Source of the DNA: Pegoplata infirma
Taxonomy: Eukaryota; Arthropoda; Insecta; Diptera; Anthomyiidae
Assembly: GCA_963921195.1 (NCBI GenBank)
Contig: OY992540.1
Coordinates: 40,013,890 to 40,077,889 of the forward strand
Length of the DNA: 64,000 bases
Direction of reading: 5' to 3'
Part shown: piece after piece, positions 42,410 to 53,649 of the stretch
Numbering within the stretch: the first letter of the stretch is position 1
How the letters are laid out: each line of letters opens with the position of its first letter
The notes under the pieces: generated by a model
The model's input: the letters and a program-made list of their open reading frames with translations, nothing else
Databases searched by the model: none
Told to the model about the DNA's origin: nothing
Made by a program: the position numbers and the translations under genes

Positions 42410-43230
42410 TAGAAATAGTCTCAGATTCTAAGAAATACCTTCTTTCTATAGAAAAAGTCTCAGTTTCTAAAAATATTTACCTTAAAAATACATTTTTCCT
42501 TTAGAAAAAGTCTCAGATTCTTAGACCTTTTTCTGTAGAAAAAATCTCAAATTCTGAAAACTTTTGCCTACAGAAAAAGTCTAAGTTCATGATCATTCTA
42601 AAACTTTCGTATAGAAAAAGTCTCAGATTATGATACCTTTTTCCTATAGAAAAAGTCTAAGATTCTGAGACATTTTTTTCTATAGAAAAAGTCTTAGATC
42701 CTGAGACCATTCTAAAACTTTTTCCTATAAATAAGTCGGAGTGCTTTTTTCTAAAGAAAAGTCTCAGATTCTGAGACCATTTTCCTATAGATTCTGAGCC
42801 TTTTCTGACCTTTTCTCTATCGAAAAAGTCTCAGATTCAGAAATCTTTTTTTCTATAGAAAAAGGCTCAGTTTCGTATAACATTTTTCTATAAAACAAAG
42901 TCGAAGTTTCGAAGACCATTTCTCCAAAGAAACAGTCTCAAATTTTGAGAAATTTTTCATATAGAAAATCTCAGATTCTAATAAATTTGTCTTAACCCAA
43001 GTTTCTGTATGACGAACGAACGACGAACTTCAAAAATTTAATTGTAGTATTTTGTAACAAAAACAAAATACATGCAAATTTTTGACGTTCGTCATACAGA
43101 AACTGGAGGTTAGTTTCTGAGACCTTTTTTCTATAGAAAAAGTCTCAAAAACCTTTCTCTTATAGAAAATTTTTTAGATTCTGAAACCTTTTCCTATAGA
43201 AATAGGTATTTCTCTATGCAAAAACCTAAA
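42410..43230. repeat. 35-bp double-palindrome satellite, block B (degenerate)
   Basis: The same unit as at 32540-35330 and 57355-58645 but strongly diverged ('agtctcagattctgagacc' with 'tttttcctatagaaaa'). It is interrupted by the 105-bp hairpin at 43000-43104. Confidence 0.75.
43000..43104. mobile_element. 105-bp hairpin MITE, AGTTTCTGTATGACGAACG arms
   Basis: The left AGTTTCTGTATGACGAACG has a perfect reverse complement CGTTCGTCATACAGAAACT at the right end. The loop of about 65 bp is AT-rich. It sits inside satellite block B. Confidence 0.8.
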
Positions 43231-43231
43231 A

Positions 43232-43714
43232 AAAAGATAAACCAAATGCTTTAACTCGTCTGCTGGTGAACATCCGAGTATTTGGATTGACGAAACGTCA
43301 AAAGTTATGTAATTGGCAGACACAAATAGCACTAATTTAATTCTTCTCTATTTTAAATCTACCATTTTTCTTCGGCCTAAATCTATTATTTGTTGCAACT
43401 ACAAACATACATCACACCAAACTCATTATACCCTAAACTACAGACTGATGTAGGGTATAAATCTTTAAACCCTTTAGCATAAATTTAATGGGAACTACGC
43501 GTGATCTATTCAAGGATCCAATTTCAATAATCAAACTGTAACCAACCATTCATTCATTTATTTTGTTATTTTTTGTTTTCTTTCATTATGGTTGGTGTTG
43601 TTTAATAATAAACAAATTACATACGTCCCGCGTTTTACAGATTCTGAATTTCAGACGGGTTCTTAAAATGCACTTTATGGGGAGACCCACTATCAAAAAT
43701 GCTTTAGAGAGTCC
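43232..43714. other. Short unassigned stretch with a TATACCCT hairpin relic
   Basis: At 43428-43470 'cattataccctaaactacag' and 'tgtagggtataaatc' form an imperfect hairpin like the one ending the dispersed fly repeat at 47921-47955. The rest is unremarkable; no coding frame is supported. Confidence 0.4.
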
Positions 43715-44060
43715 AAAAAAATGTTTCTTATAGAAAAAGTCTTATATTCATTTTTCTATAAAAAAAGTCTCAAATTCTGAGACATTTTTCCTTTAGCAAA
43801 AGTTTCAGATTCTGAGCATTTTTCATTCAGAAAATGTCTAATATTGTGGGTCATTTTTCCTATAGAAAAAGTCTCCGATTCTAAAACATATTTCCTATAG
43901 AATAATTCTCAGATTCTAAAATATTTTTCCTATAGAAAAAGTCTCAGATTCTGCAACATTTTTCCTATAGAAAAAGTCTCAGATTCTGCAACATTTTTCC
44001 TATAGAAAAAGCTTTAGATTCTGAGACATTTTTCCTATAGAAAAAGGAAAAATGTCTCAT
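43715..44060. repeat. 35-bp double-palindrome satellite, block C
   Basis: About nine units of 'acatttttcctatagaaaaagtctcagattctg' type, with 'ctgcaacatt' variants at 43950-44000. The sub-type TTTTTCCTATAGAAAAA is the one that dominates block D, 14 kb away. Confidence 0.8.
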
Positions 44061-44064
44061 TTTC

Positions 44065-44600
44065 TAAAAATCCAAACTGCCGTTAAACGAATTCCTACTG
44101 TAAATGAACAAAAAATATTTACTGAAGCGCAAAACAATCAAAAAAATTCAGCCACTGTATATTATTAAAATTTTTTGCACAATATTCATTCAAGCACACT
44201 CTGCCAAGAATGATTTTAGTTTTCCAGGCAAACAACAATCGATTCAATCTACATTCGCCAATATAGACGAAAAATAAGTACACTAACAAAAAAAAAAACA
44301 GTATTTTACAGATCTATACTGGTCAATTCATTGGAAAGAAACGAAATGAAAAAAAAAAACTAAACTAAAGGTTTATTAATGCAACAACAAAACGTTATAA
44401 TAATATGCTTAAGCATCTTCAGTATTAAATTTAAAAACCCCAAAAAAAAAACAATACAAAAAAATCTCCATCTCAAATCAGTTCAACCTAATATATACCG
44501 AAATAAAAAACTTAAAACTCAACAAGTACCTCATTATGATGATCCTCGCATAGAATGTATGAAGCTCCGCTATGTTCATACCAACTATGGGACTTGAAAT
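44065..44600 (+). other. Short coding-like frames of unknown origin
   Basis: Three short + strand frames look less random than their surroundings: 44052-44168 (KIQTAVKRIPTVNEQKIFTE), 44160-44274 (NDFSFPGKQQSIQSTFANID), and the end of 44379-44597 (VPHYDDPRIECMKLRYVHTN, stop 44595-44597). They are in different frames and are separated by stops. No family is recognised and no convincing splice sites link them. They could be a decayed element or an exon of an unknown gene; I claim no function. Confidence 0.25.
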
Positions 44601-44694
44601 GCAATTATTTATACAAAATTGTTTAATGTAATGTAAAAAATATTTAACAACTAAAATATTTTCAGCAAAAAAAATTCAAAAATATTTTTTTACT

Positions 44695-44800
44695 TTGTTT
44701 GGAATTTACCGATTTTCAAGTCCAAAAAGAAACCCCAGGTCCAAAATTATTTGTGTTAGTATTTACCCCAAAAGGCAACTGATCCGACCCCGATGCTAAA
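44695..44800. repeat. Diverged solo arm of the 39706-42372 foldback
   Basis: It contains 'gattttcaagtccaaaaag', 'aggtccaaaattatttgtg' and 'ggcaactgatccgacccc' in the order found in the right arm at 42235-42345. No partner arm is found nearby. Confidence 0.5.
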
Positions 44801-45494
44801 CGCCAATTGTGACGATATCACTAATTTTTAATCAAACGGTTTTCGATGTGTAAAAAAACAGTGCATACTTTTAGGCTTAAAGAAAAATTGTTAATAACGT
44901 ATGATTTTAAACCTTTATACTATGAGATGAATAACTTTTTTTAAAGCAATAAATAAAAAAATAATCTATTATGAGAATATCATAAATATAAATTTTTTTG
45001 GGCCTCGTGCTATAATAATAGTCTATTCGAAAATTTTTAAAAGTGTTTATAAAAATGTTGAAAATCATTTTTTGAGTACCTCGAGATAATTATTTCAAGT
45101 GAAGCTATGATATTCTAAGGAAATAATTTTCAAGAAAATTCTTTTTCAATTTTAAATTTTTTTATGTTGATAATTTTTGCAAGACTAAGTCGAAACGTGT
45201 TTCAAAATTTGTCAGATTTCATTGCCAAGAGTATATAGATGACAAGTCGCTATTTCTCAATGAGAGTAAAGTCTACATATTCGACTTTATATTTTAATGT
45301 TTTAGTTTGAACATTAGCGATTTGTCATTTTAATTTCCTTTGCTACTTGAAGCATAATTTTTTTAAATTTGCTAAATAGTCTTGGCAAAGGAATCTGAGA
45401 AATTCCGAAACACCTGTCGACTAAGTCTAGCAAAATTAACCAACATAAACAATTTTAAAACAGAAAAATAATTTTCTTAAAAATTTTTTATTTA

Positions 45495-46675
45495 CTCGAG
45501 TAAAAAAGTTTTTATATAGTTGTATATAATTTTATAAACATCATATATGATTATATAGAATTATATCGAATTTTATGCGAAAAATGAGTCGATAAAACCA
45601 TATAAAGTTTTATCAATGTTACTTATGTTTTGATAAATTTTTTATATAATTTTATGCGAAATTTGGACCCCTATTTTTATATAACAACAGCAAATTTATA
45701 TAATCAGATATAATTATATACAATTATATCAAATTATATAAAACAATATATAATTTTATAAAGTTATATAAAATTATATCAAGTTTTATATAAATCATAA
45801 AATTTTGTTTTAATTATATAAAATTATATATAATTTTATGTAACATTACATACACTCATAGAAATCCTACAGTATTCCTTACTAAAAAGTTGGTAGTTAT
45901 TACTAATTGTTAGTATTAAAGGGCCCTACAACGCGTTAGTCAATTTTTACTAACGCAGTTATAAAAAAACGGTAAACAAATTTAAAATCGAAAATCTATC
46001 CAAAATCGATTTTGAAAAATTTTTTAATAAAAAAAATTGTCTCAAAAAAATATAAATATTGAGCTTGATGGCTGGCAATGATCTATTTCGGAAATTTAAA
46101 AAAAAATATACATTTATTTTTTTTTCAATGGAAATTGGCTATGTGCGTTTGAAAAAAAAAAATATTCAAAAATGTAAATTTTACCATTTTAGGTGTCAAA
46201 AATAAGTTTCCAAATTTTTAAAAATTACTAACAAAAATTATTAAAAAATCGGTAAAAAATCAGTATTCAGTAAAGTTCAAAGTATTCCAATTTCAAAAAA
46301 ATAACTAAATTTATACTGTAAAACTAAATTTGTACTGTAAATTACTAAAAAAGTAGTATAGTTAAAGTTATAACACTTTTACTGTATTTTTTACTGTAGG
46401 ATTATTTTGAGTGTAGTTTTATACAGTTTTATACAATTTTATATATTTTTATATAATAATATCTGATTATATAATTTTGCTGTTATTATATAAAAATAGG
46501 GGTCCAAATTTCGCATAAAATTATATAAAAAATTTATCAAAATATAAGAAACATTGATCAAATTTTATATAGTTTTATCGACTCATTTTTCCCATCAAAT
46601 TCTATATAATTCTATTTAATCATATATGATGTTTATAAAATTATATACAACTATATAGAAACTTTTTTACTCGGG
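45495..46675. mobile_element. CCCGAGTAAAAA-family foldback with an inner insertion, TA target
   Basis: Ends CTCGAGTAAAAAAGTTT and AAACTTTTTTACTCGGG, flanked by TA (45493-45494, 46676-46677). The arms pair for more than 200 bp each: 'atatagttgtatataatttt', 'gaaaaatgagtcgataaaac', 'gcgaaatttggacccctatt', 'tgttattatataaaaatagg'. The loop is occupied by a separate CACTCA element at 45853-46413. No coding sequence. Confidence 0.88.
45853..46413. mobile_element. CACTCA-family element nested in the loop of a foldback
   Basis: Starts CACTCATAGAAATCCTACAG and ends CTGTAGGATTATTTTGAGTG; TA on both sides (45851-45852, 46414-46415). It contains 'actaaatttgtactgtaa' repeats near the right end. Same terminal CACTCA and TA target as 33250-34097, with a different interior. 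Confidence 0.85.
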
Positions 46676-46789
46676 TATTTTATTTTAGGAATTACCATAA
46701 AAATTATATAATTACAAATCATACACTCATTTTACCTAACCGAGAACTGGTAACAATAACCTTCGTTTTATTGTAGCGAAACAGACCAA

Positions 46790-46858
46790 GGCTTCTAGTG
46801 GGAATCGAACTCACGACACCCAGACTCCCAACTAGCTTTCCGGGGCGCCTATTTTCTT
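46790..46858 (-). repeat. tRNA-like sequence, candidate SINE head
   Basis: On the - strand: GGCGCCCCGGAAAGCTAGTT, then GGGAGTCTGGGTGTCGTG, then AGTTCGATTCCCACTAG. This contains an A-box-like GCTAGTTGGGAG and a near-perfect B-box (GAGTTCGATTCCC), but they are only about 13 bases apart, so the anticodon arm is missing and it cannot be a functional tRNA. Downstream (- strand) is 'ccttggtctgtttcgctaca'. It may be the head of a tRNA-derived SINE that lost part of the tRNA region. Confidence 0.4.
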
Positions 46859-47039
46859 GATAATTATTCTATGAGTTGTCATAGTTTAAATTAGTAAAGT
46901 AATTAATGAACTCGAACCAAATTAAACCTACTCAAAATATAATATTTTAAAGATCGAATAAGATCATTTTTATTTTTTAATGAAATTAGTCGAAAATATT
47001 TTATACTCACAAGAAATGTCTTTCAGAGGGCAGCCAGAG

Positions 47040-47955
47040 GGCAAATTTAAAAAATGGTTGCCACCTTTTGAGAAAATGTGGTCTTTCGGGAAAACCCGGA
47101 TAAAATCCTAACTAGCAGGAATTTCGCATAACGCGGGTCAGCTTAATTTTAATAAAGATTATTATATGTGATTTTAGCGGTCGTACGTATGTATATACCT
47201 CTACGTCCAAAGTTCAAACATGGACTGATTATATCTATATTTTGTCAAATCATTAATAAGTGTAAAAAGCAATGACTACTCAAATTTGAGTGGAAAAGGC
47301 TTCTTTTTGTTGACAAGAAACCGCTTCAACTGAATATCGGACGAAATTTTCACATGGGGCCTAAGTCCAAAAATGGTCCGATAATAATCAGATTTGATAA
47401 CGTTATCAAAGTACGCGTTTAACATACACAAACAGAATATTAATTAAATATTTTCTATTTTCATGAAATTTGAGAGATTTATGTGAAAATCGGGAAGGTG
47501 GTTTGTATGGGGGCTACAAGAAGAACTGGCCCGATTCCTTTAAAATTCGGAATGGTGATTTGTGTGGATGAAACCTGCTAAGTTTCAAAAGGATATTTAT
47601 TAAAATGCGGCTATTAGAGTCATTTGAGCCAAAACTAAAGAGGACTTTGTATGGGGGCTAGGTCTAAATATGGAACGATTTTTTTCAATTTCAATAGGCT
47701 TCGTCCTTGGGCCAAAAGAGGTTTAAGTTTCAAATTTCAAGTCAATTGATTCAAAATTGCGACCTGTATCGTGTTTACACCGTTTACATGGACAGACGGA
47801 CGGACAGACAGACGGACGGACGGACGGACATTGCTAAATCGACTGAAAAAGTGATTCTAAGTCGATCGAGTGGGTCTAGGACCAATATTTCCGGTAGTTA
47901 CAAACATCAGCACAAACCCATTATACCCTGTACCACAGTGTGGTGTAGGGTATAA
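47040..47955 (+). repeat. Dispersed fly repeat with GGACGGACA motif and TATACCCT hairpin end
   Basis: Features near the 3' end: a run of ACGGACGGACGGACA (about 47811-47831), 'aaatcgactgaaaaagtgat', 'agtcgatcgagtgggtctag', 'gttacaaacatcagcacaaa', and a terminal hairpin ATTATACCCTGTACCACA / TGTGGTGTAGGGTATAAT (47921-47956). From memory this is a very common non-coding repeat in flies. The left part (47060-47200) resembles the interior of the MITE at 38245-38822. Confidence 0.65.
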
Positions 47956-49040
47956 TGAGGGGTTCAAAGCACAAGGGGTTCAAGTGACTTTTTTAAAAAA
48001 ATTGAGTTAACATATGGAATTAGTAGGAGAAGTTCACAGAAGTTCAGAGCACAAGAGATGGATGTGGAATTCTCATCCGGTAGCGAGATATGGCGACCAT
48101 TTCTAGTTCTTGTTATTAAAATACCTGCTTTGCTTAGAGCACAAGGGGTATATGAGCACTTAAACCCCTTGTGCTCCAAGCAATTATTAAAATTTAATTT
48201 TTCACGTGGACAAAGTCGTTGAATTCCGAGAAGTTCATGTAGTAATAAAATTTTGCAAGATCATCTTCAAGCGGTCGAAGTGTAAAAAATGGCGTTTTTC
48301 GACCAAAATTCATGTCCGAATTTTTTTACCAAATCCAGCTCAAAAATTAGGAATTGTATAAAGGAAAAATATAAAAAAAAATCCAAAAAATCTTGGTCCA
48401 CAGATGTTGATTTTTAAACATAAAAATTATTTTTTTTATCCAAATTGGACCCAAAAGTTAAAAAATGTAAAGCATGTTGTCTAAAAAATATTAAAAAAAT
48501 ATAAAAAAACACGATTTTAGTTCAAAAATGCTGATGCAAGATTTTGGTCCACAGATGCTTATCAGTATTTTTAGACCAAAATCGTGTTTTTATTTTTTTT
48601 TATATTTTTCATATCAACATTTTTCGACTTTTAAGACAAATTTGGTTTTAAAATCAGCATCTGTGAAGCAAAGTCGCTATTTTGGAATTTTTTAAATAGT
48701 TTTTCCACAAAGTACGCAAAAGTTCCTTATTTTATTTTATTTTTTATAATTCGGATATGAATATTGGTCCAAAAACGTAATTTTTTAAACTTTGACCGCT
48801 GGTTGCCGACTAAAGATGACCTTGCAAAAATTTGTCACAAATTTTTCCACAATTAGCTACTCCGTGGCCATTGTTCGGCAGGTATTACGGCACAAAATTA
48901 GAAAGTTTAGATTTGACGGGACGCCTTAATGAAGATGAATATGTCATGGAATCTGATCATGACGATTAACAAATTAAACAAAGAACCATAAAAGATTTTC
49001 GTAATAAAATGTGGTTTTCCTTTGTGCTCTAACCCCCTCA
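47956..49040 (+). mobile_element. Element with TGAGGGGTT...AGCACAAGG ends and a C-terminal coding remnant
   Basis: Starts TGAGGGGTTCAAAGCACAAG and ends with the inverted CTTTGTGCTCTAACCCCCTCA-type sequence. The motif GAGCACAAGGGGT recurs inside at about 48138 and inverted at 48164, and weaker forms near 48050, so four related sites cluster at the left end. Just before the right end a + strand frame reads YYGTKLESLDLTGRLNEDEY and ends MESDHDD with a stop at 48967-48969, which looks like the acidic C-terminus of a lost transposase. It contains a further foldback at 48245-48835. Confidence 0.65.
48245..48835. mobile_element. Foldback inside the 47956-49040 element
   Basis: Arms pair: 'ttttgcaagatcatcttcaa', 'gcggtcgaagt', 'ttcatgtccgaattttttta' on the left with 'ataattcggatatgaata', 'actttgaccgctgg', 'aagatgaccttgcaaaaa' on the right. 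'ttggtccacagatgctgatt' is present in both orientations in the middle. Confidence 0.6.
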
Positions 49041-50440
49041 AATAAAATTTTGTTTTACCTAAATATATGCTTAAAGAAAAACTCGTTTTATTCGGTCCTA
49101 TCGTGACAAGTGATCTTAATCGAATTAGAAGAAAAAATCTGCTTCATACAAATTTGCTCCACTCTACACAGAAATTTTTTTTAACGAATTTCAATCAACA
49201 AAAACGCGGATTAATCAATTTTTTTATTGAAATTCCTCCAATTAAAAAATTGTTATACCAATCATCAAATTGTAGGTGATTGATTGAAAAATTTTTCAAT
49301 CAAACATTTTTTCGATTTTGATAAATTTTTTATTTATATTCAATCAAAATAATAATTGATTTAACAAATTAATTTTGGGTCTCCCCTGTAACGTATTCTT
49401 AAGTTGCTCACACAAAATATGACTAGATTTGGTATTAATATAACCTTTTGATTCCAAATATGCTACCCATCTTTTTTCTAACGCGTAACTTTTTTGAAAT
49501 ATTGGCGTTTGAAAAACTCAAACTCCACTGTTACGCACTTATGTATATTCTTTTTAATTCACACTGAAAATTTCAAACGCGAATATCTCGAAAACGGAAA
49601 AATTTGGATTGCAATTTTGGAATCAGGAGGTCCATATTATATAAAATAATGTCCTATTTTCGACTCCCAAAAGTGCTAAAATATTGATTTTTTGAATTTT
49701 TAACAGCGAATATCTCAAAAATGGTACGTGCCAGAAAAATTTCAATGGCAGATTTGAAATCAGGAGACCAAAATCTATAAGGACCAGTAAAACAAATCAC
49801 TGGGAGGGTTTTTGGTGTCGAACAGTGTAAAATTAGGTTTGAAATCTTTCTTCAGAATGCCTATCTGATTTAAAACTAAATTATCAAGAAGATCCTCACC
49901 AATCATTTATGTTTCTACTCCCCCACGATATGAGTGTTGGCATCACACCTAATTATAAATCGATGTCAGGATACCAAAACTTGTTCTGCTGAATTTTGCT
50001 GAATTATGTTTATGAACTTTTTTTCAACTATTTTAACTGTCACAGTTTCACTTATGTTTCCCCATTGTGCAAAGAGTATAGTCAAAAGAGAAGATGTGTA
50101 AAAAAAAACATTTTGTTGTGTCCATTCATAACCATTGAGAAATTCCAAGAATTTTACAAAATTCTTTAACAATTTGAAATAAAAGTGTTGTTGTTTTTTT
50201 TTTTTTTTTTCATCAAATCTACATGCTGGATATTTTTTGGGATCTTCTTCAATGTTTTCTTTTTCTTCTCCTTGTTTTCAAGATAATGTTGTCGTTGTTG
50301 TTTAATGCCGTTGTTATTTTGTACCTAACACAAAACCCATCATCCTCCATCCGACCATTCAGCCAAAGGGAGAAGACGCAATAAAAAGATTTCGAGCAAC
50401 CAGCAAAAAAAATCGACCGCACGTACATTCAAATGCAATT
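49041..50440. other. Mostly unassigned; possible small inverted-repeat element at 49530-49828
   Basis: At 49530 'cactgttacgcac' and at 49815 'cgaacagtgta' may be the ends of a small element whose interior has 'cgaatatctcgaaaacgg' and 'gaatcaggaggtcc' twice in related form. The rest is AT-rich with no supported gene. Poly-T runs near 50195. Confidence 0.3.
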
Positions 50441-50507
50441 TTGTGCGCCACACAAAATTTCTTTGATGTCCTGCGCTGTCTGTGTCTGCTTTGGATGCTT
50501 GAATGGC

Positions 50508-50572
50508 CGGTTGAATGGTTGGTTGGTTGGTTGGTTGGCTGTTTGCTTGTCTGTCCGTCTGTCTGGACGCTT
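50508..50572. repeat. (GGTT)n/(GTCT)n microsatellite
   Basis: TTGGTTGGTTGGTTGG-type run followed by 'ctgtccgtctgtctgg'. Short simple repeat; no gene implied. Confidence 0.6.
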
Positions 50573-51314
50573 TGGTTTAGTTTTGCTGGTTGGTTAAATG
50601 TTAGTTACCTAACTGGGTTTTTAATATCTTCTACTTATATTGTCTGCATGTACCGTGATGATGTCTTTAAGTTTTTTTTCTCCAGTTTTTTTTTTTTGCG
50701 AATATTGCCTGCTTACTTTCAAATAAAGTATTTTGTAATAAAATCTCAAGTTTAACAACGTGCTACAAGTAAACTACAAAAAATACGAAAATTGAACTGG
50801 TTGCTTGGTCCTTTTAGCCTCTTGTGCCAAAAATTATGTTGAAATATTTGTATGTGCTACACTTAAGCGGTGTGGATTTTATTAGTTTTTTCAAGTGTTT
50901 GTAACACATAGACATTCTTATTGATACACTCGATTTTCTGAAATAGTTTGTGAGGAACTAGTACAAATGATTAATGGCGACCGAATATGATCCACACGGA
51001 CATTATCATCATAACCGATATGAGGATTAAATCCAATTACATCACGATCATAATTCACATATAAGTTGTAGGAACTATAACCATTTTAAAAACGGTCATA
51101 ATCCCAAATGAAATTATGTCCCTTACCTGTTGGGACTACGACCGAATTTTTTCGGTCATAACTCCCCATTTTAGTTATGAGGACTAACAGAGGAAGGCTA
51201 CCTGGTGTCACCCTCCGATCTTCCTGAAATTTGAATATGTTGCTCAGAACAAATGTTTTTAAATAGGTCCCTGGAGGCGTTTTTGCCCTTCTGAAAAGCC
51301 TAGGGGCAAAAAAA

Positions 51315-52385
51315 ACACCTTGGTGGGTAAATGAGTTGCAGACAAGCAGAGATTCCTGCAGAAAGCTCTCTAATAAGGCTAAGTATTCAAGAGCGGGCGA
51401 TAACTGGTCTGCATATAGGCTGCAACTTAAGAGTTATAAGAAGATGATCAGAATTGCCAAATGTGATTCTTAGAAAAACATCTGTGGAAGAAGACGTCTT
51501 CTCATAGAAGACGTTTATGAGGCATCCAGGCTGCGCAAAGTTCTGGCTTCTTCTCCTTGCACTCTGGGATACCTGAAGAATCCTAGTGAGGTGTGGTCTA
51601 CCTCCAGTGGAAAATCGCTGTGAGGTGTGGTCTACCTCCAGTGCAAGACTAGTGAGGTGTGGTCTACCTCCAGTGGGAAAGCGCTGTATTTCTTTCTAAA
51701 CATGCATTTTTTGGTAATTACATGACGCCGTTTCAAGCTTTGAAACGTTCTGACGCCCAAGCATCTGAAGTTGCTTCGGAAAGAGAAGCGTGATTGACCC
51801 GAGGTTGCTTTCTACCCTTAACTGCCGCATGTCTTTAAATGAGATGACCAAGTAGTTTGACATACGATTCATATGGGACCCAAAGACATTCCAGAGAATT
51901 GCAAAGCCGAGGGCAAATGGATAGAGGGCAATACGATAGATTTAGCCTTCTCTCATTCAGAAGCGCACAAGTGAGCTGATATCGTTTCCACGAGGAGAGG
52001 TTTCGATGGTGGTTGCTATAATTACCGGACACTGTCTTATAGGTAAGCACGCAGAGCGGTTAAAAGTGCGTCGAATAACTTTTGCCGGAGTTGCATGGAG
52101 GGAGAGGAGTTAGAAAATATCGAACACTTCATCTAACTTTGCCCGGCACTTTCTGGTCAAAGACTTGCTTCACTGGGATCTATGTGTGGAGCAGCACGAT
52201 CTTTCTGATTTGTTGGATGTCAAAATTCAATATCTGAGGAGTTTTATAAGACGCTCAAATTGGTTTAACGGCAGGGACTAGTAGGGGAACCTATTACAGT
52301 CCCGTGATATCACAACGGACCTCAGAGAATACGTGTGCTAACGTAAAACGTCAGTAGCCACTTACAATCTAACAACCTAACCCCC
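51315..52385 (+). pseudogene. Decayed LOA/R1-like non-LTR retrotransposon (endonuclease-RT linker, RNase H end, tail)
   Basis: Three + strand pieces in order. 51315-51473: TPWWVNELQTSRDSCRKL and SYKKMIRIAKCDS, the linker between endonuclease and reverse transcriptase. 51516-51623: EASRLRKVLASSPCTLGYLK and EVWSTSSGKSL, the start of the RT region. 52020-52220: ITGHCLIGKHAERL (end of RNase H), then in a shifted frame CRSCMEGEELENIEHF and LCPALSGQRL, the CCHC-like end of such ORF2 proteins. The catalytic RT core is missing. There are frameshifts and in-frame stops. The non-coding 3' tail (about 52304-52375) recurs at 18682-18750. Clade placement is from motif memory. Confidence 0.75.
51590..51688. 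repeat. Triplicated 'gtgaggtgtggtctacctcc' block
   Basis: GTGAGGTGTGGTCTACCTCC followed by AGTG occurs three times at about 30-33 bp spacing inside the retrotransposon remnant. The same EVWSTSS coding block was thus duplicated twice after or during decay. Confidence 0.8.
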
Positions 52386-52415
52386 ACAGTATTTATGAAA
52401 CATTTCATAATATAT

Positions 52416-53352
52416 ATCGTCGAACTATATTCAATAAATGCCAACTCAAAAAAGCTTACTGTTCAGGAGAGCTAAAAAACTAGTTATTTCGCATATTATT
52501 GCAAAAATAAACAATGTACCTTCCACAAGATGGTTCAAATATTGTAAACAATTTTTACCTATGCAAAAATTTTCATATTTTGCACTTGTTTGCGTATTTT
52601 TAAGAGATGGCATTTAATACTATATCAAAAAACAAATATTTTTTTAGAGTTGGCATATTTTGTCGGAAAATAAAAATAGATTTTTTTTTGAAAAATTTTT
52701 AATTTTTTTTTTTTTTTGGGTTTTTGTTATCCTTAGTACGGTAATTGCAAAAACTGAACAAAAAATTAAAAATCTTTGCATATTTTTAAAAGTTACTAGC
52801 TCCGAAAGCCTTTTAATCTCAGGGTGGTCAACTTTGGCACTCTGTAACTCACGCTGTATTGTAATAGGGTCACTCCAAAGTAGCTATTTTGAAAGCTTAT
52901 ATCATTGACTTTATTTGCCCCATTCATAATGTTTCAATCTGATAAATAGTTTGAAAGTTACATAAATATAAGCAATTTTTTTTTCAAACACTATTTACCG
53001 ATATTTTCAAAATGGCAATATCTCGAGAACCAGTCATTAGATATCAAAATCTTTGCAAGATTCGTGTTTAGCATGGCAAATGCAATAAGATATGTGGTCT
53101 AATTTTTTTTTTTTTTAATTTTTGAAAATTTTTTGGAAATTTACAATGGGAGTTGGCATTTATTTCCACCAAAAAAATATGTACTTTGAGTTAGCAGAAT
53201 AACAAAAATGGATGTAAAACGACAACAAATTATTTTTTTGCTCTGAAATTTTTATGGCAGATAGGTATTACATAGGGGAGCTATTTGCCATCGGAAACTC
53301 ATTTCCGTCAAATTTGAGTTGGCATATTTTGAATATAGGTTCACGATATGAA
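52416..53352. mobile_element. Inverted-repeat element, ATATCGTGAACCTATATTC ends
   Basis: Left 'atatcgtcgaactatattca' and 'aatgccaactc' have the inverted counterpart 'gagttggcatattttgaata', 'taggttcacgatat' on the right. The GAGTTGGCAT motif recurs at about 52648 and 53150. No transposase frame is supported. Confidence 0.6.
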
Positions 53353-53649
53353 AAACTTCATAAATGTTTAAGAAATTTTATTTATTATATTTACGAAACC
53401 TTTTATAAATATAATGAAATATTTATTTTATCAAAAAAAAAATTTTTTTCAGTAAAAAATTTTTTTTTACAAAAATTTTTTTTTTTTTCATCAAAAAGTG
53501 GTTTTAGAAATATTTTGTTTTTGTTTATTAACATTTTGAGACTTACAACAGTTTTCTGAATGTTCCTGAAATTTTGTTATATTTTCTTAATTTTATTTTT
53601 GTACTTTTAGTCATGTGCACAATAAAAAACTAGGCTTGTGCGTTGTTGT

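Larger units (their letters stand above)
44990..46990. repeat. Inverted pair of a ~280-bp dispersed unit, interrupted by insertions
   Basis: The unit 'gaaacacgtgtcgattaagt', 'cttgcaaaaattacc', 'aatataatattttaaaggtcg' is present forward at 45305-45490 plus 46860-46970 (split by the insertion at 45495-46675 and a tRNA-like tract) and inverted at 45000-45250. Two further forward copies are at 62500-62803 and 63506-63775. A low-copy family of unknown class. Confidence 0.6.

Noticed and set aside
46790..46858. A functional tRNA gene
   Set aside because: The A-box-like and B-box-like parts are too close; no anticodon arm fits between them.
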